Positions 53,207 through 63,006 of a DNA stretch of 64,000 nt are shown in pieces. The translations under genes and the position numbers were made by a program. The DNA lies in the NCBI RefSeq assembly GCF_019802085.1, contig NZ_JAHVHV010000002.1:620001-684000 (forward strand), read 5' to 3'. Each line of letters opens with the position of its first letter. The stretch's first letter is position 1. Below the pieces are notes generated by a model, which saw only the letters and a program-made list of their open reading frames with translations, searched no databases and was not told where the DNA came from. Source of the DNA: Ferrimonas balearica. Lineage in GTDB: Bacteria; Pseudomonadota; Gammaproteobacteria; Enterobacterales; Shewanellaceae.

Positions 53207-55552
53207 TTACTCCTGGGCCGGTGTCCACTGACAGCGGCACAGGGCTTCATCGCTGATGTCCACCAGCTGACCCACCGCCTGCACCTGCCATAGCATATCC
53301 TCCAGCTCCCGGGCCCGATGCAGGGCGTGGGTGCTGATGGCCGCCAGGTCCTGCTGGAGGTAATCCAGATCCGGCCGATTGGCGGCGAACAGCCTCAGTT
53401 TCAGCGCCAAAAAGCGCTCCTGCTCCATCGCCTCGCGAACAAACTGCTGACGGACGGCCAAGGGCTGAGCGGCGCTCATCGGCAGCACCTGGGCCTCCAT
53501 CGCCGCGCTCGGCAGCTTTATAAGCCACTCCATCTCCAGCTGGGCACCTTCTCCCTGGCGGCGCCAGTCCCCCAGGGCGTCCTGCACTCCGCCCCGCTCC
53601 AGGAGCCAGCCCAAGTTGGCCGGCACGCTGTCGGTGAGGCGCATCAGCAGGGGATCCTCGGTGGCGGACTGGCCCAGCAGATCCAGCACCACCTTGCCGC
53701 CGCGTTTGTGGGCGAACACCGGCAGGCTGTGCAGCTGCTTGAACATCAAGTCCTTTAGCCCATCAGTCATCTGCCGGTGCTGGCGGGCACTGCCCACCTC
53801 CGACAGCTTGGCCCGGTTCTGGCTGAGCAGGTGGGAGAGGAACACCACGCCGCTGTGGCCCACGCTCCCCTCGGCCTTCAGGTGCAGGGTACGGCCATCC
53901 TTCTGGGCCCGCACCAGCCGGTAGGGCATCCCTTTGAGCTTGAGTTTGCCTGCCAGGGGCTGAAGGCTGGGCAGCTCAAGCTCCGCCAGGCTGTCCCGCT
54001 CCAGGGATTGGGCTTCGGCCAGCTGCAGTTTGATGCCCCCGGGGGAGACATCCAGGGTGAGGGCCGGGTACACCTTGCGCCCCAACTTGACCAGGGCCTG
54101 GGTACGCAGGCCGAAGCGCGCCTCCCGGCGCAGCTCCCGACGCTGGAAGGGCAATACCCGGATGGGGTCCCGAGCCAGCCGGGCCATGCCGAACCGGCGC
54201 AGCTCGTTGGCGTCGCCGGCGGGGGACCACTGCTGGTATTGGGCGAGGGCATCCTCGGTGGTCAGCGGTTCCATCATCAGCACCAAAGACAGCTCCCCCA
54301 ACTGCTGCTGTACCAGGGGATCGGCGCTGCGCCCGGTGACCGGGCAGCGCAGCGCCAGCTGGCGATCCCCGTCCGACAGGGCGTGCAGCCCCAGGCGGTG
54401 GACCTGGAAGCTGGTGCGCTGGCTGGCGGTGTGCAAAAAGGTGGCCAGCAGGCCACTGTGCTGCAGCTCGTAGAGGGTGGCGCTGAAGAAGATCACCTGC
54501 TCCTGCTGACGGTGCTGGAAACTGAACAGCAGACGGTGGGCGGCCTCCTCCGGGGCCTGCAGCAGACGGCTGAGTCGCAAGGTGCCCAGGGCCGCCGCCA
54601 GCTGATTGACCCCCCGCTCGTTCTGCCAGTGGCTGAGCACCGACTGGTTGTGTTCGGTCTCCAGGGCCAGCACTGGCACCAGGTGCTCGGCGTCGAGTTT
54701 GAAGAACAGGGGCAGGGCGGTCATCTTCGACAGGAAGTGACGCTCGTAGCCGTGGCTGCGGGTGGTGGCCAGCAGATGGTTGATCTCCGGTGTGGTGCGC
54801 AGGCTGCTGGCCTGCAACACCCGGCCCAGCTCCTGCTCCTGACCCGGCTCGCCGTCCTGGCGTTTCATCCGCACGTACTGGTAACCCTTGCGCCGCTGGA
54901 TCTTGAGGATCTGGTAGGGGATCCCGGCGCTCATGGCCGGGGCGAGAAACTCCTTGCCCAGGGCGACGAAGCGCACCACCAGGGGCTTGTTCGAGTCCAG
55001 CCGGCAATCTCCGGGCAGACGCAGCTGACAGCCGCCGACGGAGAGATCCAGGGTCAAGCCCTCGACGCGGGGCCCCTGGCCCTGGTGCACCTGGACCTCG
55101 GTGGAGAAGGTGCGTCGGGTCTCCCCCCGGGTGACGTAGTGGCCCAGCAACTGGCCGCCCATCTGCCCCGGGGGGCGGGGCGGGTTGGCCGGGTGTTGGG
55201 GGCTTTGAGGCTTGTCCGGGTGACGCTCCGGACGGTAGTGGGCCAGCACCGACTCCACCGCGCCCACGGTGAGGCGATCGCCGTACAGCCGCACCTGCTC
55301 GCTCAGGCGCCCACTGGCCTCGGTATCGAGGAAATGGGTGACGCCGCCGATGGGCTGGGGCTGGCAGTCGGCCAGCCGGTCGCGTAAGTCGATCACCTGG
55401 CGACTGGGCTGGTTAAGGCGGTTGAGCTCCATCTTCACCAGGAAGCGCTCCGAGCTGGGCACATCGTGGCAAAGCTTCTGAAACAGGAGGTCGAACTCCT
55501 TGTCCTGGAGGAGGGGTTTGAGCTGCTCGATGAGCGCGGCGTGCTTGTCCAT
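53207..55552 (-). CDS. large cytoplasmic protein with two PilZ domains
   Basis: A 781-residue soluble protein. Two PilZ domains show the c-di-GMP pattern of an RxxxR motif followed by (D/N)xSxxG: RGETR (142-146) with DLSVGG (169-174), and RREAR (475-479) with DVSPGG (501-506). The N-terminal 130 residues are helical, and the regions between and after the PilZ domains match nothing I recognise. Relatives occur next to radA/serB in Shewanella-type genomes as far as I recall. It starts at ATG 55552, divergent from radA. A role in c-di-GMP-dependent motility or attachment is inference. Confidence 0.88.
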   Translation of the reverse strand: MDKHAALIEQLKPLLQDKEFDLLFQKLCHDVPSSERFLVKMELNRLNQPSRQVIDLRDRLADCQPQPIGGVTHFLDTEASGRLSEQVRLYGDRLTVGAVESVLAHYRPERHPDKPQSPQHPANPPRPPGQMGGQLLGHYVTRGETRRTFSTEVQVHQGQGPRVEGLTLDLSVGGCQLRLPGDCRLDSNKPLVVRFVALGKEFLAPAMSAGIPYQILKIQRRKGYQYVRMKRQDGEPGQEQELGRVLQASSLRTTPEINHLLATTRSHGYERHFLSKMTALPLFFKLDAEHLVPVLALETEHNQSVLSHWQNERGVNQLAAALGTLRLSRLLQAPEEAAHRLLFSFQHRQQEQVIFFSATLYELQHSGLLATFLHTASQRTSFQVHRLGLHALSDGDRQLALRCPVTGRSADPLVQQQLGELSLVLMMEPLTTEDALAQYQQWSPAGDANELRRFGMARLARDPIRVLPFQRRELRREARFGLRTQALVKLGRKVYPALTLDVSPGGIKLQLAEAQSLERDSLAELELPSLQPLAGKLKLKGMPYRLVRAQKDGRTLHLKAEGSVGHSGVVFLSHLLSQNRAKLSEVGSARQHRQMTDGLKDLMFKQLHSLPVFAHKRGGKVVLDLLGQSATEDPLLMRLTDSVPANLGWLLERGGVQDALGDWRRQGEGAQLEMEWLIKLPSAAMEAQVLPMSAAQPLAVRQQFVREAMEQERFLALKLRLFAANRPDLDYLQQDLAAISTHALHRARELEDMLWQVQAVGQLVDISDEALCRCQWTPAQE

Positions 55553-55644
55553 CTGTTCCGGTCGATTCCAATTCTCGTGGCCATTGTAACCCCGAACGGC
55601 CATCGGTGATAATGACCGCCTTCCCACAGAATATTGATATTTCA

Positions 55645-57009
55645 ATGGCAAAAGCAAAATCCGCCTACGTCTGCAACGACTGCGGCGCCGACCACCCCCG
55701 TTGGCAGGGCCAGTGCAACGCCTGCGGTGCCTGGAACACCCTGACCGAGGTGCGCCTGGGGGCCGCAAAGGCCGTCCGCACCGACCGATACAGCGGCTAC
55801 GCCGGGTCCGGCTCCAGCCCGGTGCAGACCCTGGCGGAGATCGACCTGACCGAGGTGCCCCGTTTCTCCACGGGCTACTCGGAGCTGGATCGGGTGCTGG
55901 GGGGCGGTGTGGTGCCCGGGGCGGCGATCCTCATCGGCGGTAACCCCGGCGCGGGCAAGTCCACGCTGCTTTTGCAGGTGATGTGTCAGCTCTCCCAGTC
56001 CATGGGGGCGCTCTACGTCACCGGTGAGGAGTCGCTGCAACAGGTGGCGATGCGGGCCAACCGGCTGTCCCTGCCCACCGACAAGCTGAAGATGCTGTCG
56101 GAAACCTCGGTGGAGCAGATCTGCCTGGTGGCGGAGAAGGAGAAGCCGGCGATTATGGTGATCGACTCCATCCAGGTGATGCACATGGCGGACGTCCAGT
56201 CGGCGCCGGGCTCGGTGGCCCAGGTGCGGGAGAGCGCCGCCTACCTGACCCGCTTTGCCAAGCAGAACAACGTCGCCATCTTTATGGTGGGCCACGTCAC
56301 CAAGGACGGCACCCTGGCCGGCCCCAAGGTGCTGGAGCACTGCATCGACTGCTCGGTGCTGCTGGATGGCAACGGCGACAGCCGTTTTCGCACCCTGCGC
56401 AGCCACAAGAACCGCTTCGGGGCGGTCAATGAGCTGGGGGTGTTCGCCATGACCGGCCAGGGCCTCAAGGAGGTCGCCAACCCCTCCGCCATCTTCCTCT
56501 CCCGGGGGGAGGAGCAGTCCCCTGGCTCGGTGGTGATGGTGGTGTGGGAGGGCACCCGGCCGCTGCTGGTGGAGCTGCAGGCGCTGGTGGATCACAGTCA
56601 ACTGGCCAACCCCCGTCGGGTGGCGGTGGGGCTGGAGCAGAACCGCCTGGCGATGCTGCTGGCGGTGCTGCACCGTCACGGCGGCATGATGATGTCGGAT
56701 CAGGACGTGTTCGCCAACGTGGTGGGCGGGGTCAAGGTGGCGGAAACCGGCGCCGACCTGGCGCTGCTGCTGGCGATGGTCTCCAGCTTCCGGGATCACA
56801 CCCTGAGCCGGGACCTGGTGGTGTTCGGTGAAGTGGGGCTGTCCGGGGAGATCCGGCCGGTGACCAACGGCCAGGAGCGCCTGTCCGAGGCGGCCAAGCA
56901 CGGCTTCCGCCGGGCCATCGTGCCCAAGGGTAACGCCCCCCGCCAAGCCATCGAGGGGATGGAGGTGATTGGGGTGAGCAAATTGACCGAGGCCCTGGAC
57001 GCCCTGTAA
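55645..57009 (+). CDS. radA: DNA repair protein RadA
   Basis: A 454-residue RecA-like ATPase that drives branch migration in recombination. A C4 zinc finger (Cys10, 13, 24, 27), Walker A in LIGGNPGAGKSTLLLQV, the RadA-specific KNRFGAVNE motif and a C-terminal Lon-type domain (GGVKVAETGADLALLLAMVSSF, FGEVGLSGEIRPV) are in order. ATG 55645 gives the normal N-terminus; its ribosome-binding site is weak. serB-radA neighbourhood is conserved, here interrupted by the PilZ gene. Confidence 0.98.
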   Translation: MAKAKSAYVCNDCGADHPRWQGQCNACGAWNTLTEVRLGAAKAVRTDRYSGYAGSGSSPVQTLAEIDLTEVPRFSTGYSELDRVLGGGVVPGAAILIGGNPGAGKSTLLLQVMCQLSQSMGALYVTGEESLQQVAMRANRLSLPTDKLKMLSETSVEQICLVAEKEKPAIMVIDSIQVMHMADVQSAPGSVAQVRESAAYLTRFAKQNNVAIFMVGHVTKDGTLAGPKVLEHCIDCSVLLDGNGDSRFRTLRSHKNRFGAVNELGVFAMTGQGLKEVANPSAIFLSRGEEQSPGSVVMVVWEGTRPLLVELQALVDHSQLANPRRVAVGLEQNRLAMLLAVLHRHGGMMMSDQDVFANVVGGVKVAETGADLALLLAMVSSFRDHTLSRDLVVFGEVGLSGEIRPVTNGQERLSEAAKHGFRRAIVPKGNAPRQAIEGMEVIGVSKLTEALDAL

Positions 57010-57028
57010 CGCCGCCCCCGTGCCAAAC

Positions 57029-57057
57029 AAAACGCCGCCCCGAAGGGCGGCGTTTTT
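57029..57057. terminator. bidirectional terminator between radA and lnt
   Basis: AAAACGCCGCCC and GGGCGGCGTTTT pair around CGAA. It serves two convergent genes. Confidence 0.9.
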
Positions 57058-57070
57058 GCGTTTGAGGCCG

Positions 57071-58564
57071 TCAGTCCCGACGCCAGCGCCAGGCGAGGAA
57101 CAGCAGGGTGAGGGCAATCAGGTAGAGCGGCCGTTGGCCGTACTCCCGAAAGGCGGTGTCTGCCCGTTCCAGCTCGACGGTGTCCCGCAAGACCCCGGTT
57201 TCGAACTGGGGCAGCTGGGATTGAACCTGGCCCCGGGCGTCGACAATGGCGGTGATGCCGTTGTTGGTGACCCGCAGCAGTGGCCGGCCCAGTTCCAGGG
57301 CTCGCATCCGGGCGATGTCCATGTGCTGGTGGGGGCCGATGGAGTCGCCGAACCAGGCGTCGTTGGAGACCGTCAGCAGCAGATCGGTGCCGGCATTGAC
57401 GTTGGCCCGCACCAGCTCCGGGAAGGCGATCTCGTAGCAGATCGCCGGGGCCAGGCGCTGGCCACCGGCCATCAGGTTGGTCTGGACGTAATCCCCGCGG
57501 CTGAAGGAGGACATCGGCAGGTTGAAAAAAGGCGCCAGGGGCCGCAGCCAGTCCTCCAGGGGCACGAACTCGCCGATGGGCAGCAGCTGGTGCTTGTGGT
57601 AGCGGTTGGGATCCGCCGGGCTGAAGGGGCCGTTGCGCTCCTCCTGGCCGAGCACCAGCAGGGAGTTATAGAAGTGCTTCTGGCTGTCCATGCTGATGAT
57701 GCCGGTGATCACCTCTGTCTCCCGGAACACGGTGGCGCGCTCGAACTGGTGCAGGAACTCGCTGACCATCGCCTCCGGCGCCGGCACCGCGGCCTCCGGC
57801 CAGATCACCAGATCGGCGTCCATGTGTGGGCGGGAGAGATCCTGGTACTTGAGCAGGGTGGGCCAGAGCATCTCCGGTCGCCACTTGAGGCTCTGCTCAA
57901 CGTTGCCCTGCACCAGAGCCACGTCCAGGCTGCCCTGGCTGGTGACGCTGGGGGGCGCTGCTCGGGCGCCCAGGGCCATCAGGGCCACCGCCACGGGCAC
58001 GCTTAGATAGCCCCAGCGCTTGTCGGCCAGGGGCACCAGGGCCGCGGCAGTCAGGCTCAACAGCAGGCCCACCCCCAGGACCCCGATGTAGGGGATAAGG
58101 GGCGTCAGGGGACCGGCGGTCTGGCTGTAGCCCAGCCACAGCCAGGGGAAACCGGTGAGCATCCAGCCGCGCACCCACTCGGCCAGCAGCCAGAGGGCGG
58201 GGAAGGCCAGCAGCCGGGAGAGGGCGTTGGCGGAGAAGAAGCGGGCCAGCAGCCCCATCACCAGGGCGGGATAGAGGGCCAGGTAGAGGCAGAGCAGGGC
58301 CATCAGCAGCAAAGATACCAGCAGCGGCAGGCCGCCGAACTGGTCGATGCTGACGTGGACCCAGCGCAGCCCCAGGGCGAACTGGCCGAAGCCGTAGGCC
58401 AGGCCCAAGCCGGCGGCGGCCTTGGGGCCCCGATCCCGGCACTGCCAGATCAGCAGGGCCAGGGAGAGGGGCAGCAGGGGCCAGATCCCGTAGGGGGAGA
58501 AAGCCAGATGGCTAATCGCCCCGCTAAGCAGGGCGATCAACGCGGCAATCCAGGGGTTTGCCAT
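57071..58564 (-). CDS. lnt: apolipoprotein N-acyltransferase
   Basis: A 497-residue inner-membrane enzyme that adds the third acyl chain to lipoproteins before Lol sorting. N-terminal membrane segments (residues 1-200) precede a nitrilase-like domain with the catalytic triad: Glu in VIWPEAAVPAPE, Lys in HKHQLLPIGEFVPLEDWLRPL and Cys in AICYEIAFPE. AGGAA lies six bases before ATG 58564. An ATG at 58585 overlaps the corC stop codon but has no ribosome-binding site. It is the last gene of miaB-phoH-ybeY-corC-lnt, the E. coli order. Confidence 0.97.
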   Translation of the reverse strand: MANPWIAALIALLSGAISHLAFSPYGIWPLLPLSLALLIWQCRDRGPKAAAGLGLAYGFGQFALGLRWVHVSIDQFGGLPLLVSLLLMALLCLYLALYPALVMGLLARFFSANALSRLLAFPALWLLAEWVRGWMLTGFPWLWLGYSQTAGPLTPLIPYIGVLGVGLLLSLTAAALVPLADKRWGYLSVPVAVALMALGARAAPPSVTSQGSLDVALVQGNVEQSLKWRPEMLWPTLLKYQDLSRPHMDADLVIWPEAAVPAPEAMVSEFLHQFERATVFRETEVITGIISMDSQKHFYNSLLVLGQEERNGPFSPADPNRYHKHQLLPIGEFVPLEDWLRPLAPFFNLPMSSFSRGDYVQTNLMAGGQRLAPAICYEIAFPELVRANVNAGTDLLLTVSNDAWFGDSIGPHQHMDIARMRALELGRPLLRVTNNGITAIVDARGQVQSQLPQFETGVLRDTVELERADTAFREYGQRPLYLIALTLLFLAWRWRRD

Positions 58565-58584
58565 GGGGGTTCCTTGAGTGGGCA

Positions 58585-59472
58585 TTAGGCGGCGGAGGGA
58601 TCCTCGGTCAGTTCGTCGGCCTGGCCGGCGGTGCGCACCTGAAGCTGCACCAGGCGCCGGGTGTCGGCGCTGACCACCTTGAACTCGAAGCCTTCCAGCT
58701 CCACCGTTTCACCGCGCTCCGGCAGGTGGCCGAAGGCGTGGCTGACCAGTCCACCGACGGTGTCGTACTCCATGTCGGAGAAGCCGCAGTCGAAGTGCTC
58801 GTTGAACTCCTCGATGGGGGTCAGGGCGGCCACGGACCAGACCTGGCGGCTGACGCGCCGGATGTGGGCCTGGGTGTCCTCCTCCAGATCGGTCTCATCC
58901 TCGATGTCACCGACGATCGCCTCCAGCACATCCTCAATGGTGATGAGGCCGGACACGCCGCCGTACTCGTCCACCACGATGGCCATGTGGTAGCGGTCGG
59001 AGCGGAACTCCTTGAGCAGCACATCCACCCGCTTGCTTTCGGGCACCACCACCGCCGGACGCAGTACCTTCTCCAGGCTGAAATCGTCGCCGTTGCCGAA
59101 GCCGTAAGCCAGCAGGTCCTTGGCCAGCAGGATCCCCTCGATGTGGTCCTTGTCGCGGTCGATGACCGGGAAACGGCTGTGGGCGGATTCGATCACGATG
59201 GGCAGGAAAGCGTCAACAGATTGGTTCTTCTCGATGGTGATCATCTGGGAGCGGGGGATCATCAAATCCCGGACCTTGAGATCCGAGACTTCAAGTACCC
59301 CCTTGATCATCTCTTTGGTGTCTTCGTCAATCAGGTCGCGCTGTTCGGCGTCCTGTATGACGTCCACCAGTTCCTGACGGTTTTGCGGTTCGCCACCAAA
59401 GAGTTGGCTAAGACGTTCAAACCAGCTTTTTTTCGGTTGGGGCTGGCTCGACGGAGGTTGGTCTTCGTTCAT
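58585..59472 (-). CDS. corC: CorC/YbeX-family CBS-domain protein
   Basis: A 295-residue cytoplasmic protein (292 in E. coli). A Pro/Gln-rich N-terminus is followed by two CBS domains (about residues 65-190, with DLMIPRSQMITIEKNQSV and DRYHMAIVVDEYGGVSGLITIEDVLEAIVGDIEDE) and a C-terminal transporter-associated domain (DTVGGLVSHAFGHLPERGE). It was linked to magnesium/cobalt efflux, and E. coli ybeX is also tied to ribosome homeostasis. Its operon position between ybeY and lnt supports the assignment. Confidence 0.96.
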   Translation of the reverse strand: MNEDQPPSSQPQPKKSWFERLSQLFGGEPQNRQELVDVIQDAEQRDLIDEDTKEMIKGVLEVSDLKVRDLMIPRSQMITIEKNQSVDAFLPIVIESAHSRFPVIDRDKDHIEGILLAKDLLAYGFGNGDDFSLEKVLRPAVVVPESKRVDVLLKEFRSDRYHMAIVVDEYGGVSGLITIEDVLEAIVGDIEDETDLEEDTQAHIRRVSRQVWSVAALTPIEEFNEHFDCGFSDMEYDTVGGLVSHAFGHLPERGETVELEGFEFKVVSADTRRLVQLQVRTAGQADELTEDPSAA

Positions 59473-59505
59473 GTTGTCCTATGGATTAGGGGCCTGTCAG
59501 AGAGA

Positions 59506-59955
59506 TTACCGCTCTTGATAGGGATCGGCAATGCCCAGCTGCGCCAGAAGCTGGCGCTCCAGGGCTTCCATCTGTTCGGCGTCCTCATCGTCGATGTGAT
59601 CGTAGCCGATCAGGTGCAAACAGCCGTGGATCACCATATGGGCCCAGTGGTCCATGGGGGCCTTGCTTTGCTCCTCTGCTTCCCGCGCCACCACGGCGGC
59701 GCAGATCACCAGATCCCCCAGCAGGGGCAGCTCAATGCCCGGGGGGGCCTCGAAGGGGAAGGAGAGCACATTGGTGGGCTTGTCCTTGCCGCGGTAATCC
59801 CGGTTGAGCTGCTGGCTCTCCGCCTCGTCGGTGATGCGGATGGTCAGTTCCGCCTCCGGGCGGTCGGCCAGGGCCAGGGCGGCCCAGCGGTTCAACTGGG
59901 CCTCATCGGGCAGGGCATCGGCCTCGACGGCCAGTTGCAGGTCCAGTTCCATCAT
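59506..59955 (-). CDS. ybeY: endoribonuclease YbeY (rRNA maturation)
   Basis: A 149-residue metalloenzyme needed for 16S rRNA 3'-end maturation and 70S quality control. The zinc motif is His110, His114 and His120 in [18 protein letters not shown], and the upstream [10 protein letters not shown] and [11 protein letters not shown] segments are typical. Its ATG overlaps the phoH stop as ATGA, so the two are translationally coupled; a second in-frame ATG follows directly. Confidence 0.97.
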   Translation of the reverse strand: MMELDLQLAVEADALPDEAQLNRWAALALADRPEAELTIRITDEAESQQLNRDYRGKDKPTNVLSFPFEAPPGIELPLLGDLVICAAVVAREAEEQSKAPMDHWAHMVIHGCLHLIGYDHIDDEDAEQMEALERQLLAQLGIADPYQER

Positions 59956-61007
59956 TCGGCCTCGTCCTGGGGGGCGGCGGCCTGCTCGGCCAGGCGATCG
60001 CGCTCCTTCTGAGCCTTGCGGGCCCGCTCGTTCTCCTCGAAGGCCTCATAGGCCTCGACCACCTGGGCCACCACCGGGTGGCGTACCACGTCGCCGCTTT
60101 GGAAGAAGTTGAAGCTGATGGTGTTCACCTCCCGCAGTACCTCAATGGCGTGACGCAGCCCGGAGCGGGCGCCCCGGGGCAGGTCCACCTGGGTGATGTC
60201 GCCGGTGATCACCGCGCGGCTGTTGAAGCCGATGCGGGTCAGGAACATCTTCATCTGCTCCACCGTGGTGTTCTGGCTCTCATCGAGGATGATGAAGGCG
60301 TCGTTCAGGGTGCGGCCACGCATGTAGGCCAGCGGGGCCACCTCGATGACGTTGCGCTCAATCAGCCGCTCCACCCGCTCGAAGCCCAGCATCTCGAACA
60401 GGGCGTCGTAGAGGGGACGCAGGTAGGGGTCCACCTTCTGGGAGAGGTCTCCCGGCAGGAAGCCCAGCTTCTCCCCGGCTTCCACCGCCGGACGGGTCAG
60501 CAGGATGCGGCGCACCTCCTGGCGTTCCAGGGCGTCCACCGCCGCGGCCACCGCCAGGTAGGTCTTGCCGGTGCCCGCCGGGCCGATGCCGAAGCAGATA
60601 TCGTGGGCGATGATGTTGCGGATGTACTGGGCCTGGTTGGGGTTGCGGGGCTTGAGCACCCCGCGCTTGGTCTTGAAGAACACCTCTTTGCCCATGGCGC
60701 TGGTGTCTTCCGCCTCCAGGGCCACCAGCTCCTGGATCGCCAGGTGCACCCGCTCCGGCTCCAGATCCGGCAGCTGGTTCTTCACCGGCGCCGTCTCCAC
60801 GTAGAGGCTCTTGAGCAGCTCAATGGTGCCCTGGGCCTGGTGGGGCTGGCCCACCACGGTGAACTGGTTGTTGCGGTAACTGATCTCCACGCCCAGTCGG
60901 CGCTCGATCTGTTTGAGGTTGTCGTCAAAGGGCCCGCAGAGGGCCGCCAGACGCTGGTTGTGTGCAGGTTCGAGAAAAACCTCTAAAGTCAGCAGTTTGT
61001 TACTCAC
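59952..61007 (-). CDS. ybeZ: PhoH-like ATPase YbeZ
   Basis: A 351-residue PhoH-family protein: an N-terminal KH-like part (1-80) and a nucleotide-binding domain with Walker A GPAGTGKT (142-149) and the Walker B-type [11 protein letters not shown]. coli YbeZ interacts with YbeY in RNA and ribosome metabolism. The start is GTG 61007 with AAGGGA upstream, nine bases after the miaB stop. The charged C-terminal tail ([23 protein letters not shown]) is longer than the core needs. Confidence 0.95.
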   Translation of the reverse strand: MSNKLLTLEVFLEPAHNQRLAALCGPFDDNLKQIERRLGVEISYRNNQFTVVGQPHQAQGTIELLKSLYVETAPVKNQLPDLEPERVHLAIQELVALEAEDTSAMGKEVFFKTKRGVLKPRNPNQAQYIRNIIAHDICFGIGPAGTGKTYLAVAAAVDALERQEVRRILLTRPAVEAGEKLGFLPGDLSQKVDPYLRPLYDALFEMLGFERVERLIERNVIEVAPLAYMRGRTLNDAFIILDESQNTTVEQMKMFLTRIGFNSRAVITGDITQVDLPRGARSGLRHAIEVLREVNTISFNFFQSGDVVRHPVVAQVVEAYEAFEENERARKAQKERDRLAEQAAAPQDEAE

Positions 61008-61016
61008 AGTGTCCCT

Positions 61017-62447
61017 TTAGGGCTGGTAAGTCGCCACGCCCAGCGCGTCCGGCTGGCCGTTGGGGCGATGCTTCAGGATCTCCGCCGGGCGCAGTTGCCG
61101 GCGCAGGTCCATCTCCGTCTCAGTACGGATAAGGGTACCACGCAGGGAGTGGGGCAGCACTTCGGTGATCTCGACGTCGACGAAGGTGCCGATCTGCTCC
61201 GGGCTGCCCTCGAAGTTGACCACCCGGTTGTTCTCGGTGCGACCGCGCAGCTCCATGGCGTTCTTCTTGGAGGGGCCCTCCACCAGGATGCGCTGCACGC
61301 TGCCCAGCATGCGGCGGCTGAACTGCATCGCCTGCTGGTTGATGCGTTCCTGCAGGACGTAGAGGCGCTGCTTCTTGGTCTGCTCGCTGACGTCGTCCAC
61401 CATGTCCGCCGCCGGGGTGCCGGGACGGGCGCTGTAGATGAAGGAGAAACTCTGATCGAATTCGATCTCGGCGATCAGCGTCATGGTGTCTTCGAAATCC
61501 TGGTCGGTTTCGTTGGGGAAACCGACGATGAAATCGGAGCTGATGTGCATGTTGGGGCGCACCTTGCGCAGCCGGCGACAGATGGACTTGAACTCCAGCG
61601 CCGTGTGGTTGCGCTTCATCATGGTCAGGATGCGGTCGGAGCCGCTTTGCACCGGCAGGTGGAGGAAGTCCACCAGTTCCGGCACGTCGGCGTAGGCGTC
61701 GATGATATCCTGGGTGAACTCCACCGGGTGGCTGGTGGTGAAGCGCAGGCGATCGATGCCGTCGATGGCGGCGACAAAGCGCAGCAGATCGGCGAAGCTG
61801 CAGATCTCACCGTCGTGGGTCTCGCCCCGGTAGGCGTTGACGTTCTGCCCCAGCAGGTTGATCTCGCGAACCCCCTGCTCGGCCAGCTGGGCCACCTCGT
61901 AGAGCACGTCGTCCAGGGGGCGACTGACCTCCTCGCCGCGGGTGTAAGGCACCACGCAGAAGGAGCAGTACTTGTTGCAGCCCTCCATGATGGAGACGAA
62001 GGCGCTGGCCCCCTCGGCGCGAGGCTCCGGCAGGCGATCGAACTTCTCGATCTCCGGGAAGGAGACGTCCACCACGCCGCGCTCGCCGGCCTGGATCTTG
62101 CCGATCATCTCCGGCAGGCGGTGCAGGGTCTGGGGGCCGAACACGATGTCGACGTAGGGGGCGCGTTCGCGGATGGCATCCCCCTCCTGGGAAGCGACGC
62201 AGCCGCCCACACCGATCACCAGGCCGGGCTTGTGCTCCTTGAGCGGGCGCCAGCGGCCCAGCTGGTGAAACACCTTCTCCTGCGCCTTCTCGCGAATGGA
62301 GCAGGTGTTCAGCAGCAGTACGTCGGCCTCTTCGGCCTCGTCGGTGAGGGTGTAGCCGCCAAAGGCGTCGAGCAGATCGGCCATCTTGGCCGAGTCGTAC
62401 TCGTTCATCTGGCAGCCCCAGGTCTTAATGTGCAGTTTCTTGCTCAT
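61017..62447 (-). CDS. miaB: tRNA-2-methylthio-N6-dimethylallyladenosine synthase MiaB
   Basis: A 476-residue radical-SAM methylthiotransferase that adds the methylthio group to i6A37 of tRNAs. The N-terminal UPF0004 domain holds cluster cysteines in [23 protein letters not shown] and [11 protein letters not shown]. The radical-SAM CxxxCxxC is in [20 protein letters not shown], and a TRAM domain ends the protein ([21 protein letters not shown]). ATG 62447 is taken as the start; TTG 62450 just before it is possible. It is divergent from ubiF, as in E. coli, with one small gene between. Confidence 0.98.
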   Translation of the reverse strand: MSKKLHIKTWGCQMNEYDSAKMADLLDAFGGYTLTDEAEEADVLLLNTCSIREKAQEKVFHQLGRWRPLKEHKPGLVIGVGGCVASQEGDAIRERAPYVDIVFGPQTLHRLPEMIGKIQAGERGVVDVSFPEIEKFDRLPEPRAEGASAFVSIMEGCNKYCSFCVVPYTRGEEVSRPLDDVLYEVAQLAEQGVREINLLGQNVNAYRGETHDGEICSFADLLRFVAAIDGIDRLRFTTSHPVEFTQDIIDAYADVPELVDFLHLPVQSGSDRILTMMKRNHTALEFKSICRRLRKVRPNMHISSDFIVGFPNETDQDFEDTMTLIAEIEFDQSFSFIYSARPGTPAADMVDDVSEQTKKQRLYVLQERINQQAMQFSRRMLGSVQRILVEGPSKKNAMELRGRTENNRVVNFEGSPEQIGTFVDVEITEVLPHSLRGTLIRTETEMDLRRQLRPAEILKHRPNGQPDALGVATYQP

Positions 62448-62451
62448 CAAT

Positions 62452-62505
62452 CAGCGTCGCTCCGGAAAAAATAGCGGGGTATTTTATACCGCAGCAGCGA
62501 CGCTG
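62452..62505. repeat. 10-bp inverted repeat with inner dyad upstream of miaB
   Basis: CAGCGTCGCT (62452-62461) and AGCGACGCTG (62496-62505) are perfect inverted copies. Between them lies the dyad GGTAT-TTT-ATACC (62478-62490), which overlaps a TATAAA-like -10 for miaB on the minus strand. Confidence 0.6.
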
Positions 62506-62523
62506 GCCAGTTGTTGCGCGGTT

Positions 62524-62826
62524 TCAGTGGCGGCAGTGGCGGGTGGTGAGCGGACCGGAAGCGGCGGCGCTGTGGCTAACTTCCTCTTCTTCCAACTCTT
62601 GTTCCACGACTTGATGGTCAAACTGCTGGCTCAGGGTGTGGTACACCTGGCGCTGAATGTCCAGGGCCAGCTCGTAGCGGATCATCGCCCGGGCGAGGTT
62701 GATCTCCTCGACGATGGGGTTGGCTTCCTTGAGGCCACGCACTTCGTAGCGGGCATCGGTTTCCATGGCCAGCGCGGCCGGGGCGGACAGGAGGGTCAGG
62801 ATGAGGCACAGCGGACGGACTTGCAT
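62524..62826 (-). CDS. small exported protein of unknown function
   Basis: A 100-residue protein with signal peptide MQVRPLCLILTLLSAPAALA and an 80-residue mature part. AAGGAG lies eight bases before the ATG, which supports expression. The mature region is a predicted amphipathic helix (PIVEEINLARAMIRYELALD, then IQRQVYHTLSQQFDHQVVEQ), an acidic ELEEEEV stretch and a His/Arg-rich end (TTRHCRH). I do not recognise a family. It sits between miaB and ubiF, on the miaB strand, and may share a transcript with miaB. Confidence 0.72.
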   Translation of the reverse strand: MQVRPLCLILTLLSAPAALAMETDARYEVRGLKEANPIVEEINLARAMIRYELALDIQRQVYHTLSQQFDHQVVEQELEEEEVSHSAAASGPLTTRHCRH

Positions 62827-62930
62827 AACGGTTTCTCCTTTTGGGTCCCTCAGTAAGACAGGCTGAGTCTAGGAAAGGGTTGGAGGCCGCGGACCGGAGG
62901 ATGTAAGCGGATGTGAGTAGAGTGCGCGTC

Positions 62931-62965
62931 GCTTACCTTTTATTACGTAAGCCCGGCTTTTGACA
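62931..62965 (+). promoter_or_regulatory. ubiF upstream region: inverted repeat and TTGACA
   Basis: GCTTAC (62931-62936) and GTAAGC (62947-62952) form an inverted repeat. A perfect TTGACA at 62960-62965 follows, but its -10 (TTTTCA/TTTCAT near 62983-62989) is weak. Confidence 0.4.
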
Positions 62966-63006
62966 TATCATGGGGCCAACTTTTTTCATCCTGAAACAGC
63001 CAGATC

